Shown here: one piece after another, positions 26,259-36,779 of the stretch
Layout: each line of letters opens with the position of its first letter
Position numbering within the stretch: the stretch's first letter is position 1
From: Pseudomonadota bacterium
GTDB taxonomy: Bacteria > Pseudomonadota > Alphaproteobacteria > Caulobacterales > Caulobacteraceae
DNA length: 64,000 nucleotides
Direction of reading: 5' to 3'
Assembly (NCBI GenBank): GCA_020161365.1
Contig: JAIUNU010000001.1
Coordinates: forward strand, 1 to 64,000
Notes under the pieces: model-generated
Told to the model about the DNA's origin: nothing
Database searches by the model: none
What the model saw: only the letters and a program-made list of their open reading frames with translations
Program-made: the position numbers and the translations under genes

Positions 26259-27647
26259 CTACTCTTCCTCTTCGCCGCGGGCGCCGGACACGCCCAGGGA
26301 TTTCAGCTTTCGGTGCAGCGCCGACCGCTCCATCCCGATGAAGTTGGCGGTCCGCGAGATATTGCCGCCGAACCGCAGGATCTGAGCGTTCAGATACTCT
26401 CGCTCGAACAGCTCCCGGGCCTCCCGAAGCGGCAAGGCGATGATGCGTTCGGCGCCGATCGCCCCGGCGTTGCCGGCGCTGGGCTGTTCGGTTCCCGACA
26501 GCATCTCGGCGGTGATCACGTCGCCCGGCTCGCCGGAAGCCAGAATCAGCATCCGTTCGACGTTGTTGCGAAGCTGGCGAACATTCCCCGGCCAGGCCTG
26601 CACTTGCAGAGTGGCCAAGGCGTCTTCGCCCAACCGCCGCCGGGCCAAGCCCGTAGCCTCGCTGATGCGTTCGACGAAGTAGTTGATCAGCTCAGGAATG
26701 TCCTCACGGCGTTCGGCCAGTCCGGGCACACGCACGGGCACGACGTTCAAGCGGTGGAAAAGATCTTCACGGAAACGGCCAGCGGCGATCTCATCGCGCA
26801 GATCACGCGAACTGGACGAGATCACGCGCACATCGACCTGGACGTCATTATCGCCGCCCACGCGCCGGAAGCGCTGCTCGACCAGAACCCGGAGAATCCG
26901 CCCCTGCGTCTCGCGAGGCATGTCCGCGACCTCGTCCAGATAGAGCGTCCCGCCGTGCGCCCGCTCGAAGACACCGATCTTACGTGGGCGACCGCCCTCG
27001 CCTTCCTCGCCGAAGAGCTCGACGTCGAGGCGTTCCGGCGCCATGCCGGCGGCGCTGACGGCGACGAACTCCTGGCGGGCGCGGGTGCTGGCGCCGTGGA
27101 TGAGCCGGGCGACCAATTCCTTGCCCGAGCCGGGCGGACCCGAGACCAGCACCCGGCTGTTGGCCGGCGCGACCTTCAGGATCAGCTGGCGCAAGGCCTG
27201 GGCGGGTGCGGACTTTCCGATCAGGCCGTCTGGCGCAAGCGTCTGCGCCCGCAGGCGCCGGTTTTCACGACGCAGGCCGGCGGCCTCCAGAGCGCGCTCG
27301 ACAACCAGCAACAGCCGATCCGACTTGAACGGCTTTTCCAGGAACTCGTAGGCCCCCCGCTTGATGGCGCTGACGGCGGTTTCGATATTGCCGTGACCCG
27401 AAATCATGATGACGGGCAGATCGGCGTCCAACGCCTTGACCATGTCGAGCAACTCCAGCCCGTCCATGCCCCCGCCCTGCATCCAGATGTCCAGGACCAG
27501 TAGCGCTGGCTTTCGCGCGCGGATCGCAGCGAGCGCTTGGTCGGAGTCCGCGGCCGTGCGCACGGCGTAGCCTTCGTCCTCGAGGATTCCGGCCACGAGT
27601 TCGCGGATGTCGGCTTCGTCATCCACCACAAGAACGTCGGCGCTCAT
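26259..27647 (-). CDS. ntrX: response regulator NtrX, AAA+ bEBP type lacking GAFTGA
   Basis: This 462-residue regulator has a receiver domain (phospho-acceptor Asp53 in VLDIWMQ, Lys105), an AAA+ domain (Walker A GPPGSGKE 170-177, Walker B TLYLDEV) and a C-terminal Fis-like helix-turn-helix. The sigma-54 contact loop GAFTGA, expected just after ELFG (210-213), is replaced by EEGEGGRPRKIG. It therefore probably does not activate sigma-54 promoters in the classical way. It overlaps the partner kinase ntrY by 4 nt. In alphaproteobacteria NtrYX links nitrogen and redox signals and envelope functions. Confidence 0.93.
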   Translation of the reverse strand: MSADVLVVDDEADIRELVAGILEDEGYAVRTAADSDQALAAIRARKPALLVLDIWMQGGGMDGLELLDMVKALDADLPVIMISGHGNIETAVSAIKRGAYEFLEKPFKSDRLLLVVERALEAAGLRRENRRLRAQTLAPDGLIGKSAPAQALRQLILKVAPANSRVLVSGPPGSGKELVARLIHGASTRARQEFVAVSAAGMAPERLDVELFGEEGEGGRPRKIGVFERAHGGTLYLDEVADMPRETQGRILRVLVEQRFRRVGGDNDVQVDVRVISSSSRDLRDEIAAGRFREDLFHRLNVVPVRVPGLAERREDIPELINYFVERISEATGLARRRLGEDALATLQVQAWPGNVRQLRNNVERMLILASGEPGDVITAEMLSGTEQPSAGNAGAIGAERIIALPLREARELFEREYLNAQILRFGGNISRTANFIGMERSALHRKLKSLGVSGARGEEEE

Positions 27648-29887
27648 ATCATCTCCTCAACGCCACTCTGGGCCGCGACAGGCAGGCGCGCGGTCGTTGG
27701 AAACTTCATGATCACGCGCGCGCCAGGCGGCTCGCGCGCATCGACGAGGGCCAGGCTGCCGCCATGGTCCTCCATGATCCGCTTGACGATGGCCAGGCCA
27801 AGGCCCGTGCCTTTCTCGCGGGTCGTCACATAGGGCTCGGTCAAGCGATCCCGATCCTTGGCGGGCAGGCCAACCCCGTTGTCCTCGATGCTCACGCAGA
27901 GGTCGTCCGGGCCGCAGACCAGCGTCGCGGTGATACGACCTCGAAGCCCCGGCTCGGCCGAACGCCGCGCGCCAACAGCTTCGCCGGCGTTCTTCAGAAT
28001 GTTGGTCAAGGCCTGGCCGATCATCCGGGCGTCGCAGGTGACCCAGACGTCCGCATCGCCTGCTTCTTCGAGGGTCACCTCGATCTCGGCGTCCTGGAAC
28101 CGTTGGGCGAAAACCGCCTGGCGGAGCATCTCGGTTAGGTTACCAGGTTCGAACCGCGGCGCCGGCATGCGCGCGAAGGCGGAGAACTCGTCGACCATCC
28201 GACCGATGTCCCCAACCTGCCGGATGATGGTGTCGGTGCAGCGATCAAAAGTCTCAAGATCGCTCGCGATCTCCTTGCGATACTTGCGACGAAGCCGCTC
28301 CGCAGACAGCTGGATGGGCGTAAGCGGGTTCTTGATCTCGTGCGCGATCCGACGGGCGACATCCTTCCAGGCGGCGTTGCGCTGGGCGGCGACGAGACGC
28401 GTGATGTCGTCGAAGGTGAGCACGAGGCCCTGCGCCACATGGCCGGCGGCGCGCACCCTCAATCGGCGCGTTTCGCCCTCGCGCATGATGTCCACCTCGA
28501 CATCGGTGTCGGGCCGGCTTTCCGCGAGCGCCGTCATCACCGTCGCGAATTCAGGCGCCAGATGGATCAAATCCACCCCGAGCGCGTCGTCAGGCAAGCC
28601 CAGTAGAGCGACCGCTCGTCGATTGACCGCCGAGATCATTCCACGATCGTCGAGGCTGACCACGCCTGCACTGACCCCGGACAGGATGGTTTCGATGAAC
28701 TGACGCCGGCTCTCGGCGTCCAGACTGGCCGCCTTCAGCGCCGCCTGCTGCAATTGCAGTTCGCTGGTCATCATGTTGAAGGCGTTGGACAGGGCCCGTA
28801 TTTCTTCCGGGCCGCGGTCCGCCTCGACCCGCGCGTCGAGATCGCCGCCAGAGACTCGACCCGCAGCCTCCACAAGGCCGGCTACCGGCCCCGCGATGGA
28901 GTTGGCGGCGGCTATGCCCACCCAGATCGCCGCCACCAGCACGAGCAGCGCCGTCTCCAGGTAGCTCAACCCGAAGATCGCCTGAATCCGACCCCGGCTC
29001 CGCTCGGCGTCGCGATAGGAGATCAGCGCGTCCTGCGTCTCGATCAGATGGGTCAGGATGCCCTTCTCGATCGGGCGCACCACATAAAGGTAGCCGTCTT
29101 CGAACCCCTTCAGCTTGTAGAGCGTCCGAAAAAGATCGGTCGAGACGAACCGTTGGGCGCTAGCCTCGCCGCCGTCCGCCCAATCGAAGCTCGCCGGCGG
29201 CGGCGCCAGAAAGGGTGGCGCGCCTTCCGACTCGGTGCGAGCCAGAATGCGTCCATCGCGGTCCAGCACATAGGCGGCCGAGAAGCCGTTGTCCTGCGTC
29301 AGACCGGCGAGAAAGTGACCGAAGGCGACCGGCGACTGCGCCAGAGCAGGCGCGGCTTGATTAAGGCTCGCCGCCATTGGCCCGATGTGTTCGGAAATAT
29401 AGTTCTTTTGCTGCTCGACGTAGGAGTTGGCGACCTTCGCCGAGTTACCGACCACCGTCTGCACCCGCTGGCTGAACCAGCCGTCGACCCCACGATTGAC
29501 GAGCACGCCGAAGAACAAGGCGACGATCACGGCCGGCGCGACGGCAGCCAGCGAGAAAAGACCCACGAAGCGAAGGTGAAGACGGGCCCCCGCATCACTG
29601 GCCCGGGCGTCGATCAGATCATACAGCCGCAGACCGACAATGGTGGCCACACCGAGGATCAGCACGAGGTTGAAGCCGAGCACGACAAGGATGACCGTGC
29701 TGGCTGTGCCGATCGAGTCGGTGCGCGGTGGCGACGAAGCCAAAGCGACGCCTGCGACCGTCAAGATCACGGCCAAGGCGTAGCCGCCGCCGGTAAGGTA
29801 GCGTGACCGCAGGAGACCCCGCCACCAGGCCCGGCTGAACCGGGCTGGCGGACCTTCGGATCCCGTCGCGTAAGCCACTGAAGACAT
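27644..29887 (-). CDS. ntrY: sensor histidine kinase NtrY
   Basis: This 747-residue membrane kinase has N-terminal membrane helices, a long periplasmic segment (about residues 130-290), a further helix, a HAMP domain, a PAS domain and the HisKA/HATPase core. The H-box reads [20 protein letters not shown], and NILKNAGEAV and GTGLGLAIVKRIMEDHGG are the N and G boxes. I prefer the ATG at 29887, 6 nt after GGAG, over the TTG at 29923. It phosphorylates NtrX, encoded immediately downstream. Confidence 0.93.
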   Translation of the reverse strand: MSSVAYATGSEGPPARFSRAWWRGLLRSRYLTGGGYALAVILTVAGVALASSPPRTDSIGTASTVILVVLGFNLVLILGVATIVGLRLYDLIDARASDAGARLHLRFVGLFSLAAVAPAVIVALFFGVLVNRGVDGWFSQRVQTVVGNSAKVANSYVEQQKNYISEHIGPMAASLNQAAPALAQSPVAFGHFLAGLTQDNGFSAAYVLDRDGRILARTESEGAPPFLAPPPASFDWADGGEASAQRFVSTDLFRTLYKLKGFEDGYLYVVRPIEKGILTHLIETQDALISYRDAERSRGRIQAIFGLSYLETALLVLVAAIWVGIAAANSIAGPVAGLVEAAGRVSGGDLDARVEADRGPEEIRALSNAFNMMTSELQLQQAALKAASLDAESRRQFIETILSGVSAGVVSLDDRGMISAVNRRAVALLGLPDDALGVDLIHLAPEFATVMTALAESRPDTDVEVDIMREGETRRLRVRAAGHVAQGLVLTFDDITRLVAAQRNAAWKDVARRIAHEIKNPLTPIQLSAERLRRKYRKEIASDLETFDRCTDTIIRQVGDIGRMVDEFSAFARMPAPRFEPGNLTEMLRQAVFAQRFQDAEIEVTLEEAGDADVWVTCDARMIGQALTNILKNAGEAVGARRSAEPGLRGRITATLVCGPDDLCVSIEDNGVGLPAKDRDRLTEPYVTTREKGTGLGLAIVKRIMEDHGGSLALVDAREPPGARVIMKFPTTARLPVAAQSGVEEMI

Positions 29888-29950
29888 CGCTCCGGAGTTT
29901 AGGAGCGTGTGGCTCAAATTCAACAGTTATGTGCCGCGAAAGCTGCAGCG

Positions 29951-31372
29951 TCAGCGGCGGCCGCGCGTCATCTCCACGCCGAGGTCCTGGATCTTCTTGC
30001 GCAGGGTATTGCGGTTAAGGCCCAGGATCTCAGCCGCGCGAACCTGGTTACCGCGCGTCGCCGACAACGTCAGTTGAATGAGGGGACGCTCGACCTCTTC
30101 CAGAATACGGTCATACAGGCCCGGCGCAGGAACGCCATCGGGCTGGTCGGCGAAGTGCGAAGCCAGGTGTCGCTCGACGAGCGTCGACAGCGTCACCGGC
30201 CCCTCCTCGGATCGTACGGCTGGCGTGTGATCCTGAAGCTCTCGATCGACAATGCGCGCGGTGATCAGCTCTTCCGCATACAGCGCGCACATCCGGCGCA
30301 TCAGGTTTTCCAGCTCGCGAACATTGCCGGGCCAGGGGTGGCTCTTCAGGCGATCCAGAGCGCCCTGGTCGATCGTCTTGGCGGGCAGCCCCTCGCGCGC
30401 GGCGCGCAGCAGGAAGGTCCGCGCCAGGTCCGGAATATCCTCGGACCGATCACGCAGCGGCGGTAAGCGAACCGGCGCCACATTGAGGCGGAAGAAAAGA
30501 TCCTCGCGGAACAGGCCTTGCTGGATAAGGCCGCGCAAGTCGCGATTCGTTGCGGCGATGATCCGCACATTGGGGCGACGCCCGGTCTTCGGGTTGATGA
30601 CAGGCTCGGTGCCGTCGATCACGCGAAGGAGACGCGTCTGAGCATCGAGCGGCATGTCTCCGATCTCATCGAGAAACAACGTGCCGCCGTCAGCTTCGAT
30701 AAGTCGCCCGTTGTCGCCCTCGCCTCGGCCGAAGAGTTCAGCCTCCACCCGCTCTCTGGGTACGGCGGCGAGATTGATCACCACGAACTTGCCGTCACGG
30801 CGGCGGCCGAGCTCGTGGAGCGCTCTCGCCACCAGCTCCTTGCCCGTGCCGCTCTCGCCCAGGATCAGCACCGTCAGGTCGGCCCCAACCAAGCGCGCGA
30901 TGGTGCGATACACCTCCTGCATCGGCGCAGAGCGGCCGATCAGCGGCAGGCGCTCGTCGCGCATGGCGCGCGCCTGCGCCTTCGACGCTTCGGTGTCCGC
31001 CGGTCGTGAAAGCGCCCGCCGCGCCGCAGCGGTCACGTCGTCGAGATCGAACGGCTTGGAAACATACTCGAACGCGCCCGCGTCGGCGGCGTTGACGGCG
31101 GTCAGGAGCGTGTTCTGAGCGCTCATCACGATGATCGGGAGCTTGGGGCGCTCCTTGCGGATACGCGGGAGAACGTCGAAGACGTTCTCGTCGGGCATCA
31201 TCACGTCCGTGACGACCAGATCGCCCTCGCCGTCGGTCACCCACTTGAGGAGCGTGGTGGCGTTGCCCGTGGCGCGCACTTGATAGCCCAGGCGCGTGAA
31301 GGCTTGACTGAGGACCAGACGAACCGAGCTGTCGTCGTCGGCGATCAGGATTTTCTTGCTCGCGGCGTTCAT
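29951..31372 (-). CDS. ntrC: nitrogen regulator NtrC lacking the GAFTGA loop
   Basis: This 473-residue bEBP has a receiver domain (Asp56 in VVTDVMMP, Lys106), an AAA+ domain (Walker A GESGTGKE 172-179, Walker [12 protein letters not shown]) and a Fis-type helix-turn-helix ([17 protein letters not shown]). After ELFG (212-215) the expected GAFTGA is missing; [15 protein letters not shown] follows directly. The rest is intact, so ATP hydrolysis and DNA binding are expected but not classical sigma-54 remodelling. It overlaps ntrB by 4 nt and is phosphorylated by NtrB under nitrogen limitation. Confidence 0.94.
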   Translation of the reverse strand: MNAASKKILIADDDSSVRLVLSQAFTRLGYQVRATGNATTLLKWVTDGEGDLVVTDVMMPDENVFDVLPRIRKERPKLPIIVMSAQNTLLTAVNAADAGAFEYVSKPFDLDDVTAAARRALSRPADTEASKAQARAMRDERLPLIGRSAPMQEVYRTIARLVGADLTVLILGESGTGKELVARALHELGRRRDGKFVVINLAAVPRERVEAELFGRGEGDNGRLIEADGGTLFLDEIGDMPLDAQTRLLRVIDGTEPVINPKTGRRPNVRIIAATNRDLRGLIQQGLFREDLFFRLNVAPVRLPPLRDRSEDIPDLARTFLLRAAREGLPAKTIDQGALDRLKSHPWPGNVRELENLMRRMCALYAEELITARIVDRELQDHTPAVRSEEGPVTLSTLVERHLASHFADQPDGVPAPGLYDRILEEVERPLIQLTLSATRGNQVRAAEILGLNRNTLRKKIQDLGVEMTRGRR

Positions 31373-32490
31373 GCTCGGACGTCTCCGGAAGCGGCTTCAG
31401 GGGCAACAGGCAACAGCACGCGAAACACCGTACGACCGGGTTCGGACTCGAAATCGATCAGTCCGCCATGGGCGGTGACTAATTTTGTGACCAAGGCCAG
31501 TCCCAGGCCGGTGCCATTCGATTTGGTGGTGACAAACGGTTGAAACAGGTGGTCGCGCAGGCTTGCGGGCACGCCCGGACCGTTGTCGATCACCCGCACC
31601 TCGATCGGTGCTCCGCTGGCGGCCTTGCCATCGGCGCCACGCACGCGAACGCCCGGACGCCAGGCCGTCTGGATCGAGAGCACGCCGCGATCATCGCCCC
31701 GCATATGGGCCGCCTCGGCCGCGTTCTTCATCAGGTTCAGGAAGATCTGGATCAGGTGATCCTCGTCGCCCCACACCGGCGGCAACGACGGGTCGTAGCT
31801 TTCCTTCAGCGTCAGGCCGTCGGCCACGCCGTTGGCCACCAAAGCGCGAACACGGTCCAGCACCTGGTGAATATTGACCGGCTCGCGTGACGTCGGAGCC
31901 TGTTCCGAGAAGGCCTCCATCCGGTCGACGAGACGCCGAATCCGGTCCGTTTCATCGACAATCAGTTGCGCCAGTGGCTGATCTACCGCGCTGGCCCCCG
32001 TCTTCAGGAGCTGAGCCGCGCCGCGAATGCCCGCGAGCGGGTTCTTGATCTCGTGGGCCAGCATCTTTCCAAGGCCGACCACGGAGCGAAGCCCGGCGGC
32101 TTCTGCGCTTCGATCCACCCCAAGCACGCCTTTGACGTGCAAGGTCAGAAGAACAGAGCCGTCACCGAGCGGAACCGCTGCGCCATCGGCTTCGAACGGG
32201 GGCTGGCCAAAGAGGTTGACCTCGACCCCATGTTCTCGAACCAGCGCGCCCTCGAACACGGCCCTGTCCAGCAACGAGACCAGGACCGATCCGGGCGGCA
32301 GCGCGGCGCGGAAACGTCCGCGCGCCAGAAGGGAAAGACCATGTCCGAATAGGGCTTCGGCGGCCTCGTTGACCGCGATCAATCCACCGTCATGATCCAC
32401 CACCAAGGCGGGTTCGGGGCTGAGCTCGAAAGCCGCTGCCTTCAGCGCTTCGGTGGCGACGCCAGTTAGAACGCGAGCGCGATCTGTCAT
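31369..32490 (-). CDS. ntrB: nitrogen sensor histidine kinase NtrB
   Basis: This 373-residue cytoplasmic kinase/phosphatase controls NtrC with PII proteins. A PAS domain (about residues 25-110) is followed by the H-box [23 protein letters not shown], the N-box [12 protein letters not shown] and [14 protein letters not shown] take the ATG at 32490, which overlaps the upstream dus stop (ATGA), over an ATG 27 nt further upstream. There is no membrane segment, as expected for NtrB. Confidence 0.94.
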   Translation of the reverse strand: MTDRARVLTGVATEALKAAAFELSPEPALVVDHDGGLIAVNEAAEALFGHGLSLLARGRFRAALPPGSVLVSLLDRAVFEGALVREHGVEVNLFGQPPFEADGAAVPLGDGSVLLTLHVKGVLGVDRSAEAAGLRSVVGLGKMLAHEIKNPLAGIRGAAQLLKTGASAVDQPLAQLIVDETDRIRRLVDRMEAFSEQAPTSREPVNIHQVLDRVRALVANGVADGLTLKESYDPSLPPVWGDEDHLIQIFLNLMKNAAEAAHMRGDDRGVLSIQTAWRPGVRVRGADGKAASGAPIEVRVIDNGPGVPASLRDHLFQPFVTTKSNGTGLGLALVTKLVTAHGGLIDFESEPGRTVFRVLLPVAPEAASGDVRA

Positions 32491-33494
32491 GCTGCGTGCC
32501 TCCGCTCGGCTAGCCACAGATCCCGGAGCGCACTTTCGACCGCTGCAGGATCTTCAAGGCGACACAGGCTGGCGCGGGCGGCGCGGCGCGCCTCGGACGT
32601 TTCTGGCCAAGGCGCGGCCTCGATGTAGGACGCCAGGTGCTTGCGGAACATTTTCAGACCCAGGCGCTCGCCATAGAAGGACAGGCTTCGCCGGAAATGC
32701 GTGAGTGCGATCGCAAAACGCTCCTCGGCGTCCGGCTCCTTGAAGCCCTCGCCGTTCAACGCCGCCTCAATCGCGCTCGCGATCCAAGGGCGGCCATAGA
32801 CCCCCCGCCCGATCATGACCCCGTCGGCGCCGGACTGCTCGAGCGCCATCTTAGCGCTGTCGCCGTCGATAATGTCGCCGTTGACCAGAACCGGCACCGA
32901 AACCGCCTCCTTGACCGCCGCCACGGCGGACCAGTCGGCGACACCCTTGTAGAACTGATTGCGCGTACGGCCGTGCACCGTGATGGCCTTAGCCCCAGCG
33001 GCTTCGGCGCGCCGCGCGATATCCGGGGCGTTGAGGCTGTCGCTGTCCCAACCGAGCCGCATCTTCACCGTCACGGGAACGTCGACCGCCTCCACCGCCG
33101 CGGCCACCAAGGCCTCGGCGAGTTCGGGCTCGCGCATCAGCGCAGATCCGCAAGCCGCACCGGCCGCGACTTCCTTGGCGGGACAACCAAAGTTCAGATC
33201 GACAATCTCCGCACCGGCCTCTTGAGCCATGCGCGCGCCCTGCGCCATGAACGCGACATCGCGCCCGACCAGTTGGATGACCGTCAACGGGAGCCCGTCT
33301 CCAACCGCCGCGCGACGCACGACGTCGGGCCTTCCCCTCGCGAATTCCGCGCTGGCGACCATTTCCGTGGCCACATAAGGCGCGCCGAGCGCCGAGGCCG
33401 TCTCTCGGAACGGCAGGTCTGACACACCGGTCATGGGCGCAATCCACACCCGCCCCGGAACCTCGACGCCACCGATATCGAGCTTGATGCTCAT
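32487..33494 (-). CDS. dusB: tRNA-dihydrouridine synthase, NifR3/DusB family
   Basis: This 335-residue flavoenzyme reduces uridines in the tRNA D-loop. The FMN barrel shows IAPMTGVSDLPFR, DLNFGCPAKEVAAGAACGSALM with the catalytic Cys, and GADGVMIGRGVYGRPW for phosphate binding. It is the first gene of the nifR3-ntrB-ntrC-ntrY-ntrX run, an arrangement conserved across alphaproteobacteria. The 100-nt gap to divergent ispDF should hold both promoters. Confidence 0.95.
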   Translation of the reverse strand: MSIKLDIGGVEVPGRVWIAPMTGVSDLPFRETASALGAPYVATEMVASAEFARGRPDVVRRAAVGDGLPLTVIQLVGRDVAFMAQGARMAQEAGAEIVDLNFGCPAKEVAAGAACGSALMREPELAEALVAAAVEAVDVPVTVKMRLGWDSDSLNAPDIARRAEAAGAKAITVHGRTRNQFYKGVADWSAVAAVKEAVSVPVLVNGDIIDGDSAKMALEQSGADGVMIGRGVYGRPWIASAIEAALNGEGFKEPDAEERFAIALTHFRRSLSFYGERLGLKMFRKHLASYIEAAPWPETSEARRAARASLCRLEDPAAVESALRDLWLAERRHAA

Positions 33495-33594
33495 TTTGTA
33501 ATCATCCCCGAAGCCGTCTTTTTAGGCATATTGTGCGCCGCAGTAAAGCCCGGATCGACTGGACAAGCGATCCCGCCAGTCTAAACACCCGGGC

Positions 33595-34743
33595 ATGACC
33601 TTCTCCGTCGTGATCGTCGCCGCCGGCTCAGGGACCAGGGCCGGCCCGGGCCAGGCCAAACAATGGCGGCTTCTCGCCGGAAAGCCCGTGCTGCGCTGGT
33701 CGGTCGAAGCCTTTCTGGCGTCGGGCGCGGCTGAAGTCGTGATCGTTACGACGGAGGACGGCGAGAAGGCCCTGCCTTCTTTACTCGCTGGCCTTGCAGG
33801 ATGGCGGACGGCGCGAGGCGGCCACACCCGCGCCTTATCGGTTCAGGCTGGGCTCGCGGCGCTGTCAGAGCGCCCCGCGGACGAAGCCGTCATGATCCAC
33901 GATGCGGCGCGGCCGTTCGTGACGCGCGCGGTCATCGAGAATCTATTGAGCGCGCTGGCGACGGCGGATCTCGCCCTCCCCGCCCTGGCCGTCGCCGACA
34001 CCCTCAAGCGCCAGGGGCCCGGCGATGAGATACAGACCACGTCTCGCGACCATCTCTGGCGCGCCCAAACGCCTCAGGCGGCGCGGCGTGATCGATTGTT
34101 GGCCGCCTACGCCGCCTGGTCTGGCCCAGAGCCCACCGACGACGCCCAAGTGGTCGAGGCGGCGGGTGGCCGCGTCGTAATCACGCCAGGCGATCCGCTT
34201 CTGACCAAACTCACCTACCCAGAGGATTTCGCCATGGCTGAACGTCTTGCCGGCGCGGCGCGCGCGACCCGTATTGGCCAAGGCTTCGATGCGCATCGCT
34301 GGGGACCGGGCGAAGAGGTCTGGCTCTGCGGCGTCGCCATCAAGCATGACGAAACGCTGATCGGACACTCCGACGCCGACGCGGGCCTGCACGCACTGAC
34401 CGACGCCATCCTGGGCGCGATCGGCGAAGGCGACATCGGCGACCATTTCCCGCCTACGGATCCGAAGTGGAAGGGCGCGGCCTCGGACCAGTTCCTGAAA
34501 CACGCGGTCGATCTGGTCACGGCGAGGGGCGGCGCGCTGGTCAATGTCGACGTCACGCTGATCTGCGAACGGCCCAAGATCAAGCCGCACCGGCAGGCGA
34601 TGCGAGAACGTCTGGCCGACATCCTTTCGCTCCCCGTCGATCGTGTGAGCGTCAAGGCGACCACGACCGAGAAAATGGGCTTCACCGGTCGTGGCGAAGG
34701 CCTGGCCGCCTCGGTCGTCGTCGCCGTCGAGACGCCGGCCTGA
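33595..34743 (+). CDS. ispDF: bifunctional IspD/IspF (MEP isoprenoid pathway)
   Basis: This 382-residue fusion carries out two steps of isoprenoid precursor synthesis. The N-terminal IspD half (about 1-220) has VIVAAGSGTRAGPGQAKQW and DAARPFV. The C-terminal IspF half (about 225-382) has GQGFDAHRW, the zinc/metal motif SDADAGLHALTDAILGA and GDIGDHFPPTDP. Alphaproteobacteria usually fuse these two enzymes, so the fusion is normal. The nonadjacent middle step enzyme (IspE) is not in the window. Confidence 0.97.
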   Translation: MTFSVVIVAAGSGTRAGPGQAKQWRLLAGKPVLRWSVEAFLASGAAEVVIVTTEDGEKALPSLLAGLAGWRTARGGHTRALSVQAGLAALSERPADEAVMIHDAARPFVTRAVIENLLSALATADLALPALAVADTLKRQGPGDEIQTTSRDHLWRAQTPQAARRDRLLAAYAAWSGPEPTDDAQVVEAAGGRVVITPGDPLLTKLTYPEDFAMAERLAGAARATRIGQGFDAHRWGPGEEVWLCGVAIKHDETLIGHSDADAGLHALTDAILGAIGEGDIGDHFPPTDPKWKGAASDQFLKHAVDLVTARGGALVNVDVTLICERPKIKPHRQAMRERLADILSLPVDRVSVKATTTEKMGFTGRGEGLAASVVVAVETPA

Positions 34744-34781
34744 TTGAGTTAGGCTGAAAGCTCGCGAGATCGGAGACCCCC

Positions 34782-35273
34782 ATGTTCCCCCTCGAAATCC
34801 AGACCCTGTCGCGCCTGCTTATCGACGAGGCGCGCGCGCGATCGCTGCGGCTTGTGACGGCGGAAAGCTGCACCGGTGGTCTTGTAGCCGGTGCGATCTG
34901 CTCGATCTCTGGCGCTTCGGATGTCTTCGAGCGGGGCTTCGTGACCTATACCAACCGCGCCAAGTCCGAGATGCTGGGCGTTGCTGGTGATCTCCTCGCC
35001 GACTACGGCGCGGTTTCCGAACCGGTAGCGCGTGCGATGGCCGAGGGCGCCCTGCGGGAGAGTCATGGCCATGTGGCGGTCGCCATTACCGGCGTCGCTG
35101 GCCCAGGGGGCGGGACCCCCATGAAGCCTGTGGGTACGGTCCATTTTGCGGTGGCGCGCGCAAACCGCTCGGTGACGCACCGCCATGAGCGTTTTGATGG
35201 CGAGACGCGCGAAGCCGTCCAGCTCGCCGCCGTCCGCACCGCGCTGGAGATGCTTCGAGACGCCGTCTCTTAA
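34782..35273 (+). CDS. pncC: CinA C-terminal domain protein, nicotinamide-nucleotide amidase
   Basis: This 163-residue stand-alone CinA-C domain probably deamidates nicotinamide mononucleotide for NAD recycling. Family motifs are TAESCTGG (catalytic Ser region) near residue 30 and AITGVAGPGGGTPMKPVGTV near 105. The N-terminal MoCF domain of full CinA is absent, as in E. coli PncC. Its stop overlaps the stop of the convergent COQ10-like gene. Confidence 0.9.
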   Translation: MFPLEIQTLSRLLIDEARARSLRLVTAESCTGGLVAGAICSISGASDVFERGFVTYTNRAKSEMLGVAGDLLADYGAVSEPVARAMAEGALRESHGHVAVAITGVAGPGGGTPMKPVGTVHFAVARANRSVTHRHERFDGETREAVQLAAVRTALEMLRDAVS

Positions 35274-35716
35274 GCCCCGTGGAGTTGCTGCGCACGCGCC
35301 TCGAAACAGGCGATCAGCTTGCCCGCCGCTCGGTCCATATTGGCGGCGAGCATGGCGTCAAGAAGGGCTGACTTGAACGCGAACTCGATGACGAACTCGA
35401 CTCGCGTCGCGTCCCCCTCGGGGATAAAGCGCCACCCGTTGTTCAGGCGCTTGAAGGGTCCGTAGAGCAGACTCACGTCGATCGCTCGAGCATCCCGGTC
35501 GCGTCGAACGCGCGTCGCGAACTTTTCACGCAGAAACGAAAAGCCGACCTGGGCTTCGGCGTCCACCGTGCTCACCGAGCCGTCGACGCGCGCGTTCCAA
35601 GTCCGCATGCCGGTAATCCAGGGCACGAACTTAGGATAGGCCTCGACGTCCCCGACCAGCTCGAACAGCTGATCGGGCGTGTAAGGCAGCAGCTTCGTAA
35701 CGACGTGGCGATGCAA
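35270..35716 (-). CDS. COQ10/RatA-like START-domain protein
   Basis: This 148-residue single-domain SRPBCC protein begins HRHVVTKLLPYTPDQLFELVGDVEAYPKFVPW, the typical opening of COQ10-type coenzyme Q-binding proteins. The E. coli relative RatA has also been described as a ribosome-associated toxin. The likely role here is ubiquinone binding or delivery. It directly follows lipA on the minus strand, 3 nt after its stop, so the two are probably co-transcribed. Confidence 0.88.
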   Translation of the reverse strand: MHRHVVTKLLPYTPDQLFELVGDVEAYPKFVPWITGMRTWNARVDGSVSTVDAEAQVGFSFLREKFATRVRRDRDARAIDVSLLYGPFKRLNNGWRFIPEGDATRVEFVIEFAFKSALLDAMLAANMDRAAGKLIACFEARAQQLHGA

Positions 35717-35719
35717 GCT

Positions 35720-36697
35720 TTAAGCCGTGCGGGCGTCGAGAGCGCGACGCGCCGCCTGTAGCTTGGCGAAGTCGTCACCGGCATGGTGCGACGAACGCGT
35801 CAGCGGGCTGGACGACACCATCAGGAAGCCTTTGGCGCGCGCGATGGCCTCGTAAGCCTTGAACTCTTCCGGTGTCACGAAACGGTCGATCGCAGCATGC
35901 TTGCGCGTGGGCTGCAGGTATTGGCCGATCGTGATGAAGTCGACGCCCGCCGAGCGCATATCATCCATCACTTGCATGACTTCTTCCTTGGTCTCACCCA
36001 GACCGACCATCAGGCCGGACTTGGTGAACTGGGAAGGGTCTCGTTGCTTGACGCGATCGAGGAGGCGTAGCGAGTTGTAGTAGCGCGCGCCCGGGCGGAT
36101 CTTCAGATAAAGGCGGGGAACGGTCTCGAGGTTGTGGTTGAAGACGTCCGGCTTGGAGTCGATGACGACGTTCTCGGCGCCCTCCTTACGCAGGAAGTCC
36201 GGCGTCAGGATCTCGATCGTCGTCCCCGGAGCGGCGGCCCGGATGGACGTGACGACCTCGGCGAAGTGGCGGGCGCCACCGTCCAGAAGGTCATCCCGGT
36301 CCACCGAGGTGATAACCACATGCTTGAGGCCCATCTTGGCGACGGCCTCAGCCACCCGGCGCGGCTCGTCGGGATCCAGCTGGGTCGGAAGGCCTGTGGT
36401 GACGTTGCAGAAGGCGCAGGCGCGGGTGCAGATCTCGCCCATGATCATCATGGTCGCGTGCTTCTGGCTCCAGCACTCGCCGATGTTCGGGCAGGCCGCT
36501 TCCTCGCAGACCGTGTGCAGCTTGTGCTCGCGCACAATGCCCTTGGTTTCGTTGTACTGTCCCGAGCCCGGCGCGCGCACGCGCAGCCACTCCGGTTTGC
36601 GAAGCACCGGCGTATCGGGGCGGTTCTGCTTTTCGGGATGGCGCGCCGCCCGGTCTTCCGAGCCGCGAGCCTTCAGCGTGTCGATCACCGTAGCCAT
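35720..36697 (-). CDS. lipA: lipoyl synthase LipA
   Basis: This 325-residue radical SAM enzyme inserts sulfur into octanoyl groups to make lipoyl cofactors. The auxiliary cluster Cys motif [12 protein letters not shown] and the radical SAM motif CTRACAFC are both complete, and the C-terminal RSSHHAG supplies the conserved Ser ligand. The start at ATG 36697 gives the usual length. The two lipoyl-bearing PDH subunits encoded 8-10 kb away are its expected targets. Confidence 0.96.
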   Translation of the reverse strand: MATVIDTLKARGSEDRAARHPEKQNRPDTPVLRKPEWLRVRAPGSGQYNETKGIVREHKLHTVCEEAACPNIGECWSQKHATMMIMGEICTRACAFCNVTTGLPTQLDPDEPRRVAEAVAKMGLKHVVITSVDRDDLLDGGARHFAEVVTSIRAAAPGTTIEILTPDFLRKEGAENVVIDSKPDVFNHNLETVPRLYLKIRPGARYYNSLRLLDRVKQRDPSQFTKSGLMVGLGETKEEVMQVMDDMRSAGVDFITIGQYLQPTRKHAAIDRFVTPEEFKAYEAIARAKGFLMVSSSPLTRSSHHAGDDFAKLQAARRALDARTA

Positions 36698-36779
36698 GGC
36701 GCCTAAATCGGTCTTCTTGCCCTCAGGATCAAGCGCTTGATCTTGCGTAAGGCCCCAAGGCGCGAAATGACTGGGGCGT

